Shown here piece after piece: positions 44,284-52,392 of a stretch of DNA of 64,000 nucleotides. Made by a program: the position numbers and the translations under genes. Each line of letters begins with the position of its first letter. Position 1 is the first letter of the stretch. The notes beneath the pieces were generated by a model. That model saw nothing but the letters and a program-made list of their open reading frames with translations, had not been told where the DNA came from and did no database searches. Source of the stretch: QANA01 sp963665505 (lineage in GTDB: Bacteria; Bacillota; Clostridia; Christensenellales; Christensenellaceae); NCBI GenBank assembly GCA_963665505.1, contig OY762275.1, positions 1,302,001 to 1,366,000 on the forward strand. Direction: 5' to 3'.

Positions 44284-44832
44284 TTAGCCGTAGAGTATCT
44301 CCTTTTCAGACAATACGACATGCATCGGACAGTCTGTTTCTTCGGTGGGCAAAGCGTCAAAAACCTGCCAGGAAAAACAAAGCCCTATGCGGAAAACATC
44401 CTTTCCAGAAAGCCACCTGTCGTAATAACCGCCCCCCTGCCCCAGCCTTGCAGCCTTCTTATCGAAAGCAAGGCCGGGTATGATCGCGGCGTCTATCCGC
44501 CCCGCATAGAGATCCGGATTTTCCGGTTCCAGAATTCCCAATATATTCCGCTTCATCAGAATCTCCGGCGCCCAGCGGGCGGCCAACAGCCGTTTCCCCC
44601 TGACCACGGGCACAAGGACGCATTTTCCCGCCGTATACAGATATTGCAGGATAGAGGCCGTATCCACCTCGGCGCCGTAAGACACATAACAGAAAAAAGC
44701 CGAAAAGGAATGGTCCGCTAAAATTTTTTTAAAATTTTCAAATACTTTATCTGAATCCCGCAGAATGGTTTGCTTTGGAATGCTTTTTTGTATCCGGCGT
44801 ATCTGCGCCCGGAGGGCCGCTTTTTCATTCAT
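44284..44832 (-). CDS. 5-formyltetrahydrofolate cyclo-ligase
   Basis: 182 residues. It converts 5-formyl-THF to methenyl-THF with ATP. The RIQKSIP/RDSDKVFENF start, WAPEILMKRNILGILEPE and LGQGGGYYDRWL (the ATP/Mg site) are conserved. The ATG at 44832 overlaps the alr stop by eight bases, so the two are coupled. It links to glyA in the same one-carbon pathway. Confidence 0.93.
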   Translation of the reverse strand: MNEKAALRAQIRRIQKSIPKQTILRDSDKVFENFKKILADHSFSAFFCYVSYGAEVDTASILQYLYTAGKCVLVPVVRGKRLLAARWAPEILMKRNILGILEPENPDLYAGRIDAAIIPGLAFDKKAARLGQGGGYYDRWLSGKDVFRIGLCFSWQVFDALPTEETDCPMHVVLSEKEILYG

Positions 44833-45931
44833 GCAAGTAGACCCGCGGCACCCTGTCGGAGATGCCTGTGAGTATCTCATAATGGATCATACCGTCGCCG
44901 GCCGTCTCTGCAAGATCTGCTGCGGAAACGCCCGGCCCGATCAAAGTCACTTCGTCTCCTGCGCGTATATCCAGGCCCGTGACACAAAACATGATCTGGT
45001 CCATGCAGACAGAGCCGACTTGCTGTATTTTATGGCCCCTGCAAAACGCATGGGCTTTCCCGGCCAGTGAGCGGCGATAGCCGTCATAATAGCCGACCGC
45101 CACGGTTGCGATCTTTTCGTCTTTTACCGCTATGAATTTCCGGCTGTATCCAACCGCATCTCCCTGATGGATGGTTTTGACCTGCGTGACATAGCTGATG
45201 AGCGACAGCGCCGGGATCAATTTCACCGTATCGTCACGCACCGCCCTGGAAGGAAAATACCCGTACATAGCGATCCCCATGCGATAAAGGTCAAAACACC
45301 GTGCCTCGGGCATAGAAAGAATGGCCGCACTGTTTGCCGCATGGAAGAACGGATGGAATCTTTGCTCTTTTATGACCTCTACCGCCTCTTTGTACCGGGA
45401 AAGCTGACGGCGGCTGAATGTCTTGTCCGCCTCATCCGCCGTCGCAAAATGCGTAAACGCACCTTCCAGCAAAACCTGCGGATGCATTTTAAAATAGGCC
45501 AATATATCCAGGAGTTCTTCCTTGCTGCGCAACCCTATCCTGTTCATACCACTGTCGATTTTGATATGGACCTTGGCCTGCCGCCCGGTCCGCCGGCACG
45601 CTTCGGAAATATCTTCCAACTGCGCGCGGTCAAAAGCACATAAAGAAATATCCCGTTTTACCATCTCATAAGCGGATTCTTTATCCGCAGGAGATAAAAC
45701 CAGGATGCGCCTGTCACAATATTCCCGCAGATCCGCCGCTTCATCGGGCGTCGCTACGGCAAACCAATCCACGCCTATCGACATAGCCTTCTTTACGACA
45801 GCGGCAGTCCCGTGCCCATATGCATTTCCTTTTACCACGGCAATGCCGTCCGTGCCGGCGATGCGTTGAAGCTCCCTGATGTTATTTGCGATCGCATTCA
45901 GATCAACAACTGCATACGTTTTCCTAAGCAA
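44825..45931 (-). CDS. alr: Alanine racemase
   Basis: About 368 residues. It makes D-alanine for peptidoglycan. AVVDLNAIANNIRELQRIAG and VVKGNAYGHGTAAV (PLP Lys) open the barrel; SLISYVTQVKTIHQGDAVGYSRKF and VGYYDGYRRSL belong to the C-terminal domain, which bears the second catalytic residue. The start is TTG at 45931, with GGAGG nine bases before it; an earlier in-frame TTG at 45967 has none. Confidence 0.95.
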   Translation of the reverse strand: MLRKTYAVVDLNAIANNIRELQRIAGTDGIAVVKGNAYGHGTAAVVKKAMSIGVDWFAVATPDEAADLREYCDRRILVLSPADKESAYEMVKRDISLCAFDRAQLEDISEACRRTGRQAKVHIKIDSGMNRIGLRSKEELLDILAYFKMHPQVLLEGAFTHFATADEADKTFSRRQLSRYKEAVEVIKEQRFHPFFHAANSAAILSMPEARCFDLYRMGIAMYGYFPSRAVRDDTVKLIPALSLISYVTQVKTIHQGDAVGYSRKFIAVKDEKIATVAVGYYDGYRRSLAGKAHAFCRGHKIQQVGSVCMDQIMFCVTGLDIRAGDEVTLIGPGVSAADLAETAGDGMIHYEILTGISDRVPRVYLHE

Positions 45932-46119
45932 CGCTGTACGCCTCCGTATTTCGTAATAATCAAACAAAAACTATGCAGAATGTGCACAAAAACTTATATC
46001 ATATTCTGATTGCGGGGATACAAGGAATTCCCTTTTATGTTTACACCCCATTATATACTATCTGAAAGTGAAATACCAATAAAATAAACCTGCCGCCCTT
46101 CCCCGCAACGGATCCGTCC

Positions 46120-47496
46120 TTATTGTATAGCCGGCGTATCCGCATCGAGGATCTTCCCTAAAAGAGAAGTTTTTCTAGCGCCGGTGATTTTTACGTTCAC
46201 AAAACTACCGGTCAGTGTGGCCGGTCCTTTTGCGTTTACCATCTTTCCGCCGTCGGTCCTGCCGCAGATAGCAGCTTTGTCCCGCGTGCTGGCGCCCTCC
46301 ACCAAAATGCGCGCCGTACGGCCCACACAGGCAAGGTTGCTTTCATACGTGATCGCAGATTGCATTTCTATCAGGCGCATGATCCTGTCTTTCTTTATTT
46401 CTTCCGGCACTTGGCCTTCAAAATCGGCCGCTTCTGTCCCCGTCCGTTTGGAGTATACAAAAGTGAAGGCGGAATCAAACCGGACTTCCCGCACAAGGGA
46501 AAGCGTCGCCAGAAAGTCGGCTTCCGTTTCTCCCGGGAACCCCACGATGATATCCGTGGAAAGAACGATCCCCGGCATCCTGCGCCGGATCTTTTCCACT
46601 AATGCAAGATAGGCTTCCCGCGTGTATTTCCGGTTCATCCGCCCCAGGATACGCGTAGAACCCGATTGGACCGGCAGATGCAGTTGTTTGCATATGGTGT
46701 CATGCGCCGCCATTTGTTCAATGAGCGCATCTGAGACATCTTTTGGATGCGACGTCATAAAACGGATTCGTTCGATCCCCGTCCGCGCGACCGCATCCAG
46801 CAGTTCCGGAAATCCGGCACCCGGTTGCCCCTTGCCGTAAGAATTCACATTCTGGCCCAGGAGCATGACTTCCCGGTACCCCTGTTCCTTCAAAGCGCTG
46901 ACTTCCCGGACGACCGCTTCCATAGGCCGGCTGTGTTCGCGCCCCCGTACATAAGGCACGATGCAGTACGAGCAGAAATTATCGCACCCCTGCATGATAT
47001 TGACCAGCGCCAGCGGCGGCGGGTTGCGTAGCATAGCAACGTTTTCTTGGGCTACTTTGTCTGCGCACACTTCCACACAGCGGTGCCTTTTATACAGCAC
47101 GGTTTCAAGCATGTCCGGCAGCTTGTCCATATTGGTCGTCCCAAACAGGATATCCACAAAAGGAAAGGTCCCTGCGAGTTTTTCCGCGGCGCCCGGCTGC
47201 TGCATCATGCAGCCGCATACGCAGAGGATTAAGTCGGGCCTTTTTGCCTTCACCGCTTTCAGCTTGCCCACATTGCCATACAATTTGTTTTCCGCATTCT
47301 CGCGGACGCAGCAGGTATTGAAAACAATGATGTCGGCGGCCTTTTTGCTTTTTGTTTGCGTGCCTCCCAAGGTAGACAGAATACCCGCGATCTTTTCGGA
47401 GTCATGCATATTCATCTGGCAGCCGTACGTCTCTATATAAAACTGTAAACCCTTCAGGCATTTTGCCCGGTTAACTCTTTGCGCATGCATCTCCAT
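46120..47496 (-). CDS. miaB: tRNA-2-methylthio-N6-dimethylallyladenosine synthase MiaB
   Basis: About 458 residues. It methylthiolates A37 of tRNAs. The N-terminal domain YIETYGCQMNMHDSEKIAG plus two more Cys (FNTCCVREN, CVCGCM) binds the second iron-sulfur cluster; DNFCSYCIVPYVRGREHSR is the radical SAM motif; a TRAM domain ends the protein. ATG at 47496 has GGGAGAG five bases upstream; the frame extends further but without a start signal. mutS, often its neighbour, is 45 kb away. Confidence 0.96.
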   Translation of the reverse strand: MEMHAQRVNRAKCLKGLQFYIETYGCQMNMHDSEKIAGILSTLGGTQTKSKKAADIIVFNTCCVRENAENKLYGNVGKLKAVKAKRPDLILCVCGCMMQQPGAAEKLAGTFPFVDILFGTTNMDKLPDMLETVLYKRHRCVEVCADKVAQENVAMLRNPPPLALVNIMQGCDNFCSYCIVPYVRGREHSRPMEAVVREVSALKEQGYREVMLLGQNVNSYGKGQPGAGFPELLDAVARTGIERIRFMTSHPKDVSDALIEQMAAHDTICKQLHLPVQSGSTRILGRMNRKYTREAYLALVEKIRRRMPGIVLSTDIIVGFPGETEADFLATLSLVREVRFDSAFTFVYSKRTGTEAADFEGQVPEEIKKDRIMRLIEMQSAITYESNLACVGRTARILVEGASTRDKAAICGRTDGGKMVNAKGPATLTGSFVNVKITGARKTSLLGKILDADTPAIQ

Positions 47497-47618
47497 ATCT
47501 TCTCTCCCATCGCACCAACAGATCCCTTGCCTGTCACATGAAATCCAATTCCTTTTATTATAGAATACAAGGCGGTTTTGGGCAACCTCGCGCAAAGGAA
47601 TTTTATGCGAAAAGCGTC

Positions 47619-47647
47619 TTGACAATTGGGGGCAATTCCTGTATATT
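47619..47647 (+). promoter_or_regulatory. Promoter of the eight-tRNA operon
   Basis: -35 TTGACA at 47619-47624, 17-base spacer, -10 TATATT at 47642-47647, 31 bases before tRNA-Pro. Confidence 0.85.
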
Positions 47648-47678
47648 AATATGCGTCGCCTCGTGTGCGCGGCAATCT

Positions 47679-47755
47679 CGGGGTGTAGCGCAGTTTGGTA
47701 GCGTACGTGCTTTGGGAGCATGGGGCCGGAGGTTCAAATCCTCTCACCCCGACCA
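47679..47755 (+). tRNA. tRNA-Pro (anticodon TGG)
   Basis: 77 nt with CCA. Acceptor CGGGGTG/CACCCCG, anticodon loop TTTGGGA, T arm GAGG/CCTC. First gene of the operon. Confidence 0.95.
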
Positions 47756-47779
47756 GAACATACGCACAGTAAACGGTAC

Positions 47780-47854
47780 GGCCCCTTGGTCAAGCGGTCA
47801 AGACACCGCCCTCTCACGGCGGTTACAGGAGTTCGAATCTCCTAGGGGTCACCA
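47780..47854 (+). tRNA. tRNA-Glu (anticodon CTC)
   Basis: 75 nt with CCA. Acceptor GGCCCCT/AGGGGTC, anticodon stem CCGCC/GGCGG with loop CTCTCAC. Reads GAG only; a TTC isoacceptor lies at 56169. Confidence 0.95.
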
Positions 47855-47891
47855 AAAAGCGATTTCTTTGATAAACATATACCGTGCTTAT

Positions 47892-47968
47892 GGGCCCTTA
47901 GCTCAGCTGGTTAGAGCGGTCGGCTCATAACCGATTGGTCCGCGGTTCGAGTCCGTGAGGGCCCACCA
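47892..47968 (+). tRNA. tRNA with anticodon CAT (Met or Ile2)
   Basis: 77 nt with CCA. Acceptor GGGCCC(T)/(A)GGGCCC, anticodon stem CGGCT/AACCG around CAT. Elongator-type first pair, so not the initiator. Met and lysidine-modified Ile2 cannot be separated by eye. Confidence 0.9.
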
Positions 47969-47981
47969 TAAACACAAATAC

Positions 47982-48058
47982 GGCCTGGTAGTTCAGTTGG
48001 TTAGAACGCTAGCCTGTCACGCTAGAGGTCGAGAGTTCGAGTCTCTTCCAGGTCGCCA
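47982..48058 (+). tRNA. tRNA-Asp (anticodon GTC)
   Basis: 77 nt with CCA. Acceptor GGCCTGG/CCAGGTC, anticodon stem CTAGC/GCTAG with loop CTGTCAC. Confidence 0.95.
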
Positions 48059-48062
48059 ATAT

Positions 48063-48140
48063 GTGCCTCGGTAGCTCAGTCGGTAGAGCAAAGGACTGAA
48101 AATCCTTGTGTCGGTGGTTCGATTCCACCCTGAGGCACCA
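48063..48140 (+). tRNA. tRNA-Phe (anticodon GAA)
   Basis: Acceptor GTGCCTC/GAGGCAC, anticodon stem AAGGA/TCCTT with loop CTGAAAA, CCA encoded. Confidence 0.95.
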
Positions 48141-48151
48141 CTTTTACTTTT

Positions 48152-48227
48152 GCTGGTGTAGCTCAATTGGCAGAGCAGCTGATTTGTAATCAGCAGGTTG
48201 CGGGTTCAAGTCCCATCACCAGCTCCA
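48152..48227 (+). tRNA. tRNA-Thr (anticodon TGT)
   Basis: 76 nt with CCA. Acceptor GCTGGTG/CACCAGC, anticodon stem CTGAT/ATCAG around TGT. Confidence 0.95.
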
Positions 48228-48258
48228 CCAAACACTGATGGGTGTATCAGCACAGCAT

Positions 48259-48343
<85 letters not shown>

Positions 48344-48371
48344 TTCCCCCGATATGGGGTGCTTATCAGTA

Positions 48372-48458
48372 GCGGATATGGCGGAATTGGCAGACGCGTA
48401 CGGTTCAGGTCCGTATGAGCGCAAGTTCATGCAGGTTCAACTCCTGTTATCCGCACCA
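48372..48458 (+). tRNA. tRNA-Leu (anticodon CAG)
   Basis: 87 nt with long variable arm and CCA. Acceptor GCGGATA/TATCCGC, anticodon stem TACGG/CCGTA with loop TTCAGGT. Last gene of the operon. Confidence 0.93.
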
Positions 48459-48509
48459 AACACAAATCCGGACTTTTTTTCGATTGGAAAAGGGTCCGGA
48501 TTTGTGTTT
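48458..48509 (+). terminator. Terminator of the tRNA operon
   Basis: AAACACAAATCCGGAC pairs with GTCCGGATTTGTGTTT around a 20-base loop. Confidence 0.8.
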
Positions 48510-48525
48510 TACCCGGAATATATTC

Positions 48526-48574
48526 AGGCAACTCCTTTTAAAGGCATCACTCCTTGTGTGCGTTGCCTTTTTTT
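48526..48574 (+). terminator. Second terminator-like hairpin
   Basis: AGGCAAC (48526-48532) pairs with GTTGCCT (48562-48568), followed by seven T. It isolates the tRNA operon from the exporter promoter. Confidence 0.6.
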
Positions 48575-48589
48575 GTCACCGCATCCCCA

Positions 48590-48618
48590 TCGACAATACC
48601 CTGCATTTGTGCTATACT
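48590..48618 (+). promoter_or_regulatory. Promoter of the MFS exporter transcript
   Basis: -35 TCGACA at 48590-48595, 17-base spacer, -10 TATACT at 48613-48618. Confidence 0.75.
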
Positions 48619-48642
48619 TGGGAAAATGTAACGGGGGTTCTT

Positions 48643-48681
48643 ATGATTCTCAGCATTGCCCTTGCTCCATGCAAAGCCTGA
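48643..48681 (+). CDS. 12-residue leader peptide ahead of the MFS gene
   Basis: ATG at 48643 with GGGGG five bases upstream, encoding MILSIALAPCKA and a TGA stop. The end of this ORF overlaps the first arm (48664-48672) of a perfect nine-pair hairpin, and it lies directly downstream of a good promoter. This is the layout of ribosome-stalling leaders before drug-resistance genes. I do not recognise this peptide. Confidence 0.6.
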   Translation: MILSIALAPCKA

Positions 48682-48777
48682 CAAGGGACGGAGGCCGCAT
48701 GGAGCGGTAGCATCATTCTACCGTCCAAATCGGGTTTTGCATTTTCATCTCAATATCTGATTTGAAGGAGCAAAACC
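48664..48777 (+). promoter_or_regulatory. Attenuator-like leader structures of the MFS gene
   Basis: GCTCCATGC (48664-48672) pairs with GCATGGAGC (48697-48705); CGGTAG with CTACCG (48705-48723); CAAATC (48726-48731) with GATTTG (48759-48764); and GGTTTTGC (48733-48740) with GCAAAACC (48770-48777). The last stem closes the space between the ribosome site GAAGGAG and the ATG, which would block translation. The last two stems are mutually exclusive or form a pseudoknot. Confidence 0.6.
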
Positions 48778-50079
48778 ATGAAAAAACAACATATATGGGG
48801 GGGCCTCCGAGACTTCCTTGTTCTCTGGGGTTCGCAGTCCGTATCCGCTTTGGGTACGGCAATGACAAATTATGCGCTGACGGTTTGGGTGTACGGCCAA
48901 AAAGGGACGGTTTCCAGCCTGACGCTGCTGACGATTTGTTCTTTTCTGCCGACTATTCTTTTTCGCTTCGCAGCCGGAACTATCGCAGACCGCTGGAATA
49001 AAAAGCAGATCATGCTGCTTGCCGATTTGATGGCTGCTTGCGGTACGTTGGCGGTTTTAATTTTGCATTCTTTTTCAGCGCTGCAAGTATGGCATATCTA
49101 CATAATCAACTTCCTGCTCAGTTTTATGGACGCTTTTCAGCGCCCGGCCTCTTATGTGGCGACAAGTTTGCTTGTACCAAAAGAACAATATAGCAGAGCC
49201 GGCGGATTACAGACCTTTTCAGATTCCGTTGTTACGATATTGGCGCCGGCACTCGGGAGCGCTCTGCTCGTTTTTGGTGGGATAACGAGCATTTTAATAA
49301 TTGACCTTATCAGCTTTGCGGTCGCGTTTATCACGCTGCTGGTTTTCGTCAAAATTCCGGATGTGGTGCGCGGCGCCGAAGAAATACGGGAGCCTTTCCT
49401 GAAAAGCTGTACGGCGGGGATAAACTTCCTGCGGGAACACGCGGCCCTTCTGCGTATCGTCCTGTTTTTTGCCGTTATCAACTTTTTTGCTAAAATAGGC
49501 GGCGACGGCATGCTGCCCGCCTTCATACTGGGCAGGACGGGCGGCGATCAGAAGGCGCTTGGCATGGCGGAGAGCGCCGTCGCGCTCGGCATACTTGCGG
49601 GCAGTGTTCTTGTCACCTTTATGAAGCCGGCAAAAAGCCGTGTCCGAGTTATATTCCTCACCTGCGGCCTGTCCTTTCTTCTGGGTAACGTTGTGCAAAG
49701 CCTGACGCACACTGTACCGTTTTGGATAGCCGCCGCGTTTGCTTCCTACGTGCCGGTGGCTTTACTAAACGCCAACCTGACCGCAGTGATGCGCACCCAT
49801 GTACCGATTGAAATGCAGGGGCGGGTTTTCTCGGCAAGGGATACCATTCAGAACTGTACGATTCCGTTGGGGTTGTTTCTCGGCGGCGCGTTGGCCGACC
49901 ATGTCTTTGAGCCGCTTATGACGACTGTCTCCCCGTTCCAGAAAACGCTGTCTGCCTTTTTTGGCACAGGCAAGGGGTCAGGCATCGCATTCCTGTTCTT
50001 CATCGTGGGTATAATCGGGTTCGTGATAAGCTTACTATGTCTGAAAGATCCGAGTTTTAGAACGCTGGATAAAGAATAA
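48778..50079 (+). CDS. MFS transporter, probable drug exporter
   Basis: 433 residues, 12 membrane segments. Related to the Mef/EntS group of major facilitators: VLWGSQSVSALGTAMTNYALTVWVYGQKGTVSSL, and motif A-like FAAGTIADRWNKKQIMLLAD between segments 2 and 3; MQGRVFSARDTIQNCTIPLGLFLGGALADHVF in the second half. In Gram-positives this group includes macrolide exporters, but many members have unknown substrates. The structured leader with a tiny ORF suggests induction by a ribosome-targeting drug. GAAGGAG lies seven bases before the ATG. Confidence 0.88.
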   Translation: MKKQHIWGGLRDFLVLWGSQSVSALGTAMTNYALTVWVYGQKGTVSSLTLLTICSFLPTILFRFAAGTIADRWNKKQIMLLADLMAACGTLAVLILHSFSALQVWHIYIINFLLSFMDAFQRPASYVATSLLVPKEQYSRAGGLQTFSDSVVTILAPALGSALLVFGGITSILIIDLISFAVAFITLLVFVKIPDVVRGAEEIREPFLKSCTAGINFLREHAALLRIVLFFAVINFFAKIGGDGMLPAFILGRTGGDQKALGMAESAVALGILAGSVLVTFMKPAKSRVRVIFLTCGLSFLLGNVVQSLTHTVPFWIAAAFASYVPVALLNANLTAVMRTHVPIEMQGRVFSARDTIQNCTIPLGLFLGGALADHVFEPLMTTVSPFQKTLSAFFGTGKGSGIAFLFFIVGIIGFVISLLCLKDPSFRTLDKE

Positions 50080-50362
50080 CATATCCTTTTAAGGATTAAG
50101 AACACGTCTCCTGATGAACAAGGCTGATTAGAAACGCAGGGCGTGCTTTATCAGCCAAGACAAAAGTATCTCTCAAGCCAGGCTATACGTCTCTTCAGAA
50201 AGCGCTACCCCGTCGGGGAAGATCCGAAAACAGGGCCTTTTCAATAAAGGCAACGGATAGAAGGAAAATCTTTTCCCCTAACAAAATACCTGTATTTGTT
50301 TTCCCCTATACAGCATGGTATACTTCTGAAGAAGATAGGACTATTTTGCCGGAGGATGGACT
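50080..50362. other. Gene-free stretch between MFS and dipeptidase genes
   Basis: No coding signal seen. It holds one inverted repeat, GGCTGAT (50122-50128) with ATCAGCC (50150-50156), and near its end a likely promoter for the dipeptidase (TTGTTT, 17 bases, TATACT at about 50320-50325). Confidence 0.5.
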
Positions 50363-51388
50363 ATGAATTTTGTAGATATGCATTGCGATACGATCGCGGC
50401 CTTACTGGAACACCAGGAAAAGGGCGATGCGTACGGGACTCTCAGAGAAAACAAAGGACATATCGATCTGGAGCGGTTAAAAAAAGCCGGGTATTTGCTC
50501 CAAAACTTTGCCCTTTTCGTTTTCGTGGGCGACGGGAAAGACCCCTTCGAAAAAGTACAGCGTCTGGCAGACCTGTTCGACCAGGAAATAAAAGCGAATC
50601 AGGATATCATCGCCCCGGTCAGAAAATTTTCGGATATCGGGCAAAACCAAAAGGCAGGCAAACTCTCCGCCCTGCTGACAGTCGAAGAAGGGGCCGTCTG
50701 CAAAGGAGAAATCGAAAAATTGCATCTTCTGTACGACCGCGGCGTGCGGATGCTCACATTGACCTGGAATTTCCCAAACGAACTCGGGTACCCGAACATC
50801 ACAATGCCCCCGGCGACTAAAGATGCGGCGGGAAACCCGCACCGGATACCGGACTTCAAAACACCCAACACCACCAGCGGTTTGACGGAAAAAGGGATCG
50901 ACTTCGTGCAGGAAATGGAACGGATCGGCATGATCATCGACACCTCCCATTTATCCGACGCCGGATTCTACGATGTATTGCAGTATACAAAAAAGCCGTT
51001 TGTCGCCAGCCATTCCAATGCGCGGGCCGTCTGCAACAATATCCGGAACCTGACGGACGATATGATCCGCAAACTTGCGGATCGGGGCGGCGTCACCGGA
51101 TTGAACTTCGCCGCGGATTTCCTGACAGAGATGCCGCAAGGGCAAGAAAATCCCGGTACGATGGAAGCCGTCATCGCGCACGCCAAACATATCGTTAACG
51201 TGGGCGGGATAGAATGCCTCGGCCTCGGGAGCGATTTCGACGGGATTCCCACAAATGAAGGCATACCGGATGCTTCCCATATGCCTGGACTGGCCGAGTG
51301 CATGTCCTCCGCCGGATTTACACAAAGCCAGATCGACAAACTATGTTATCAGAACGTGCTGCGGGTTTACCAGGATACTTTCCAATAA
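50363..51388 (+). CDS. Membrane dipeptidase (peptidase family M19)
   Basis: 341 residues. VDMHCDTIAALLE gives the first zinc His and Asp, LLTVEEG the bridging Glu, IIDTSHLSDAGFYDVL and VASHSNARAVC two His, and GLGSDFDGI the late Asp. Family members cleave dipeptides, including some with a D-residue at the C-terminal end. No signal peptide, so cytoplasmic. GCCGGAGGATGG precedes the ATG. Confidence 0.93.
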   Translation: MNFVDMHCDTIAALLEHQEKGDAYGTLRENKGHIDLERLKKAGYLLQNFALFVFVGDGKDPFEKVQRLADLFDQEIKANQDIIAPVRKFSDIGQNQKAGKLSALLTVEEGAVCKGEIEKLHLLYDRGVRMLTLTWNFPNELGYPNITMPPATKDAAGNPHRIPDFKTPNTTSGLTEKGIDFVQEMERIGMIIDTSHLSDAGFYDVLQYTKKPFVASHSNARAVCNNIRNLTDDMIRKLADRGGVTGLNFAADFLTEMPQGQENPGTMEAVIAHAKHIVNVGGIECLGLGSDFDGIPTNEGIPDASHMPGLAECMSSAGFTQSQIDKLCYQNVLRVYQDTFQ

Positions 51389-51437
51389 AAATCTGTATCT
51401 ACTAAGAATCCAGCCGTACAATGTTAATGTTCCAACG

Positions 51438-51472
51438 ACGCAGCCGGGGTGTAAAAAATACCCCGGCTGCGT
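51438..51472 (+). terminator. Hairpin after the dipeptidase gene
   Basis: ACGCAGCCGGGGT pairs with ACCCCGGCTGCGT around GTAAAAAAT, a perfect 13-pair stem. The following bases are only weakly T-rich. Confidence 0.65.
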
Positions 51473-51608
51473 GCTTCACAATATTTTACAACCCCATTTT
51501 TCTTTTTTGAATCAGTATCTCGCCGTATCCTTCCCCACCGCAAGGATTCATCCATGACGCATCCATATGATTTTCTGCCAGATCCCTGCTCTCCCGTATC
51601 TCCCAATA

Positions 51609-51640
51609 AAAATATCGTTCAATTTCTTGAACGATATTTT
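51609..51640 (-). terminator. Terminator of tRNA-Ala(CGC)
   Basis: AAAATATCGTTCAA pairs with TTGAACGATATTTT around four bases, followed on the reverse strand by TATT. Confidence 0.82.
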
Positions 51641-51653
51641 ACCGGCTTGCCGG

Positions 51654-51729
51654 TGGTGGAGATAAGCGGACTCGAACCGCTGGCCTGTTACATGCGAAGC
51701 AACCGCTCTACCAACTGAGCTATACCCCC
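51654..51729 (-). tRNA. tRNA-Ala (anticodon CGC)
   Basis: 76 nt with CCA. Acceptor GGGGGTA/TATCTCC, as in tRNA-Ala(GGC) at 6650; anticodon stem GTTGC/GTAAC with loop TTCGCAT. Reads GCG. Confidence 0.93.
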
Positions 51730-51750
51730 TCGTAAAAAACACCAATTACG

Positions 51751-51778
51751 ATTATACATCCCCGGCGGGAGATGTCAA
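51751..51778 (-). promoter_or_regulatory. Promoter of tRNA-Ala(CGC)
   Basis: Reverse strand: -35 TTGACA at 51773-51778, 16-base spacer, -10 TATAAT at 51751-51756. Confidence 0.8.
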
Positions 51779-51822
51779 CTTTTTTTACAAAACCTCCCGC
51801 CGAAGAAATAAAACCATCTTGC

Positions 51823-52380
51823 TTATGCGCGCTCCATATAGTCTCCTGTGCGCGTATCCACCCGGATCTTGTCCCCCACGTTTACAAATAACGGGACCAT
51901 GACTTTTGCACCCGTCTCCAAAACTGCCGGTTTGTTGCCCGCAGTGGTCGTATCGCCCTTGAACCCGGGTTCCGTTTCCGTCACTTCCAGCTCTACGAAA
52001 TTCGGCGGGTCAACCGAAAAAGCCTCCCCTTTATAGAACTTGATGCTGACCTGCATATTTTCTTTTATGTAGGGCAATGCCTCTTCCACCATGGAATAAT
52101 TGAGCGGGACCTGCTCGTAGGTCTCTACGTCCATAAAATAATACAGATCGCCGTCGGAGTACAGATACTCCATCTCTTTTTTTTCTATCACCGCACGCGG
52201 GAATTTATCCGTCGGGCTGAATGTCCGCTCGAGGACGCTGCCCGTCATGATATTCTTCAGCTTCGTGCGTACGAAGGCGGCGCCTTTCCCGGGCTTCACA
52301 TGCAAAAAGTCCACGACCATCCAAACCTGGCCGTCGATCTCGACCGTCATGCCCTTTCTAAAGTCACCTGCTGATACCAT
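51823..52380 (-). CDS. efp: Elongation factor P
   Basis: 185 residues. It relieves ribosome stalling at proline stretches. MVSAGDFRKGMTVEIDGQVWMVVDFLHVKPGKGAAFVRTKLKN is the N-terminal domain, with the modifiable Lys in KPGKGAAF; VGDKIRVDTRTGDYMERA is the usual end. AAGGAG precedes the ATG. It follows the Xaa-Pro peptidase gene by 12 bases, a frequent pairing. Confidence 0.97.
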   Translation of the reverse strand: MVSAGDFRKGMTVEIDGQVWMVVDFLHVKPGKGAAFVRTKLKNIMTGSVLERTFSPTDKFPRAVIEKKEMEYLYSDGDLYYFMDVETYEQVPLNYSMVEEALPYIKENMQVSIKFYKGEAFSVDPPNFVELEVTETEPGFKGDTTTAGNKPAVLETGAKVMVPLFVNVGDKIRVDTRTGDYMERA

Positions 52381-52392
52381 ATGTTTCTCCTT

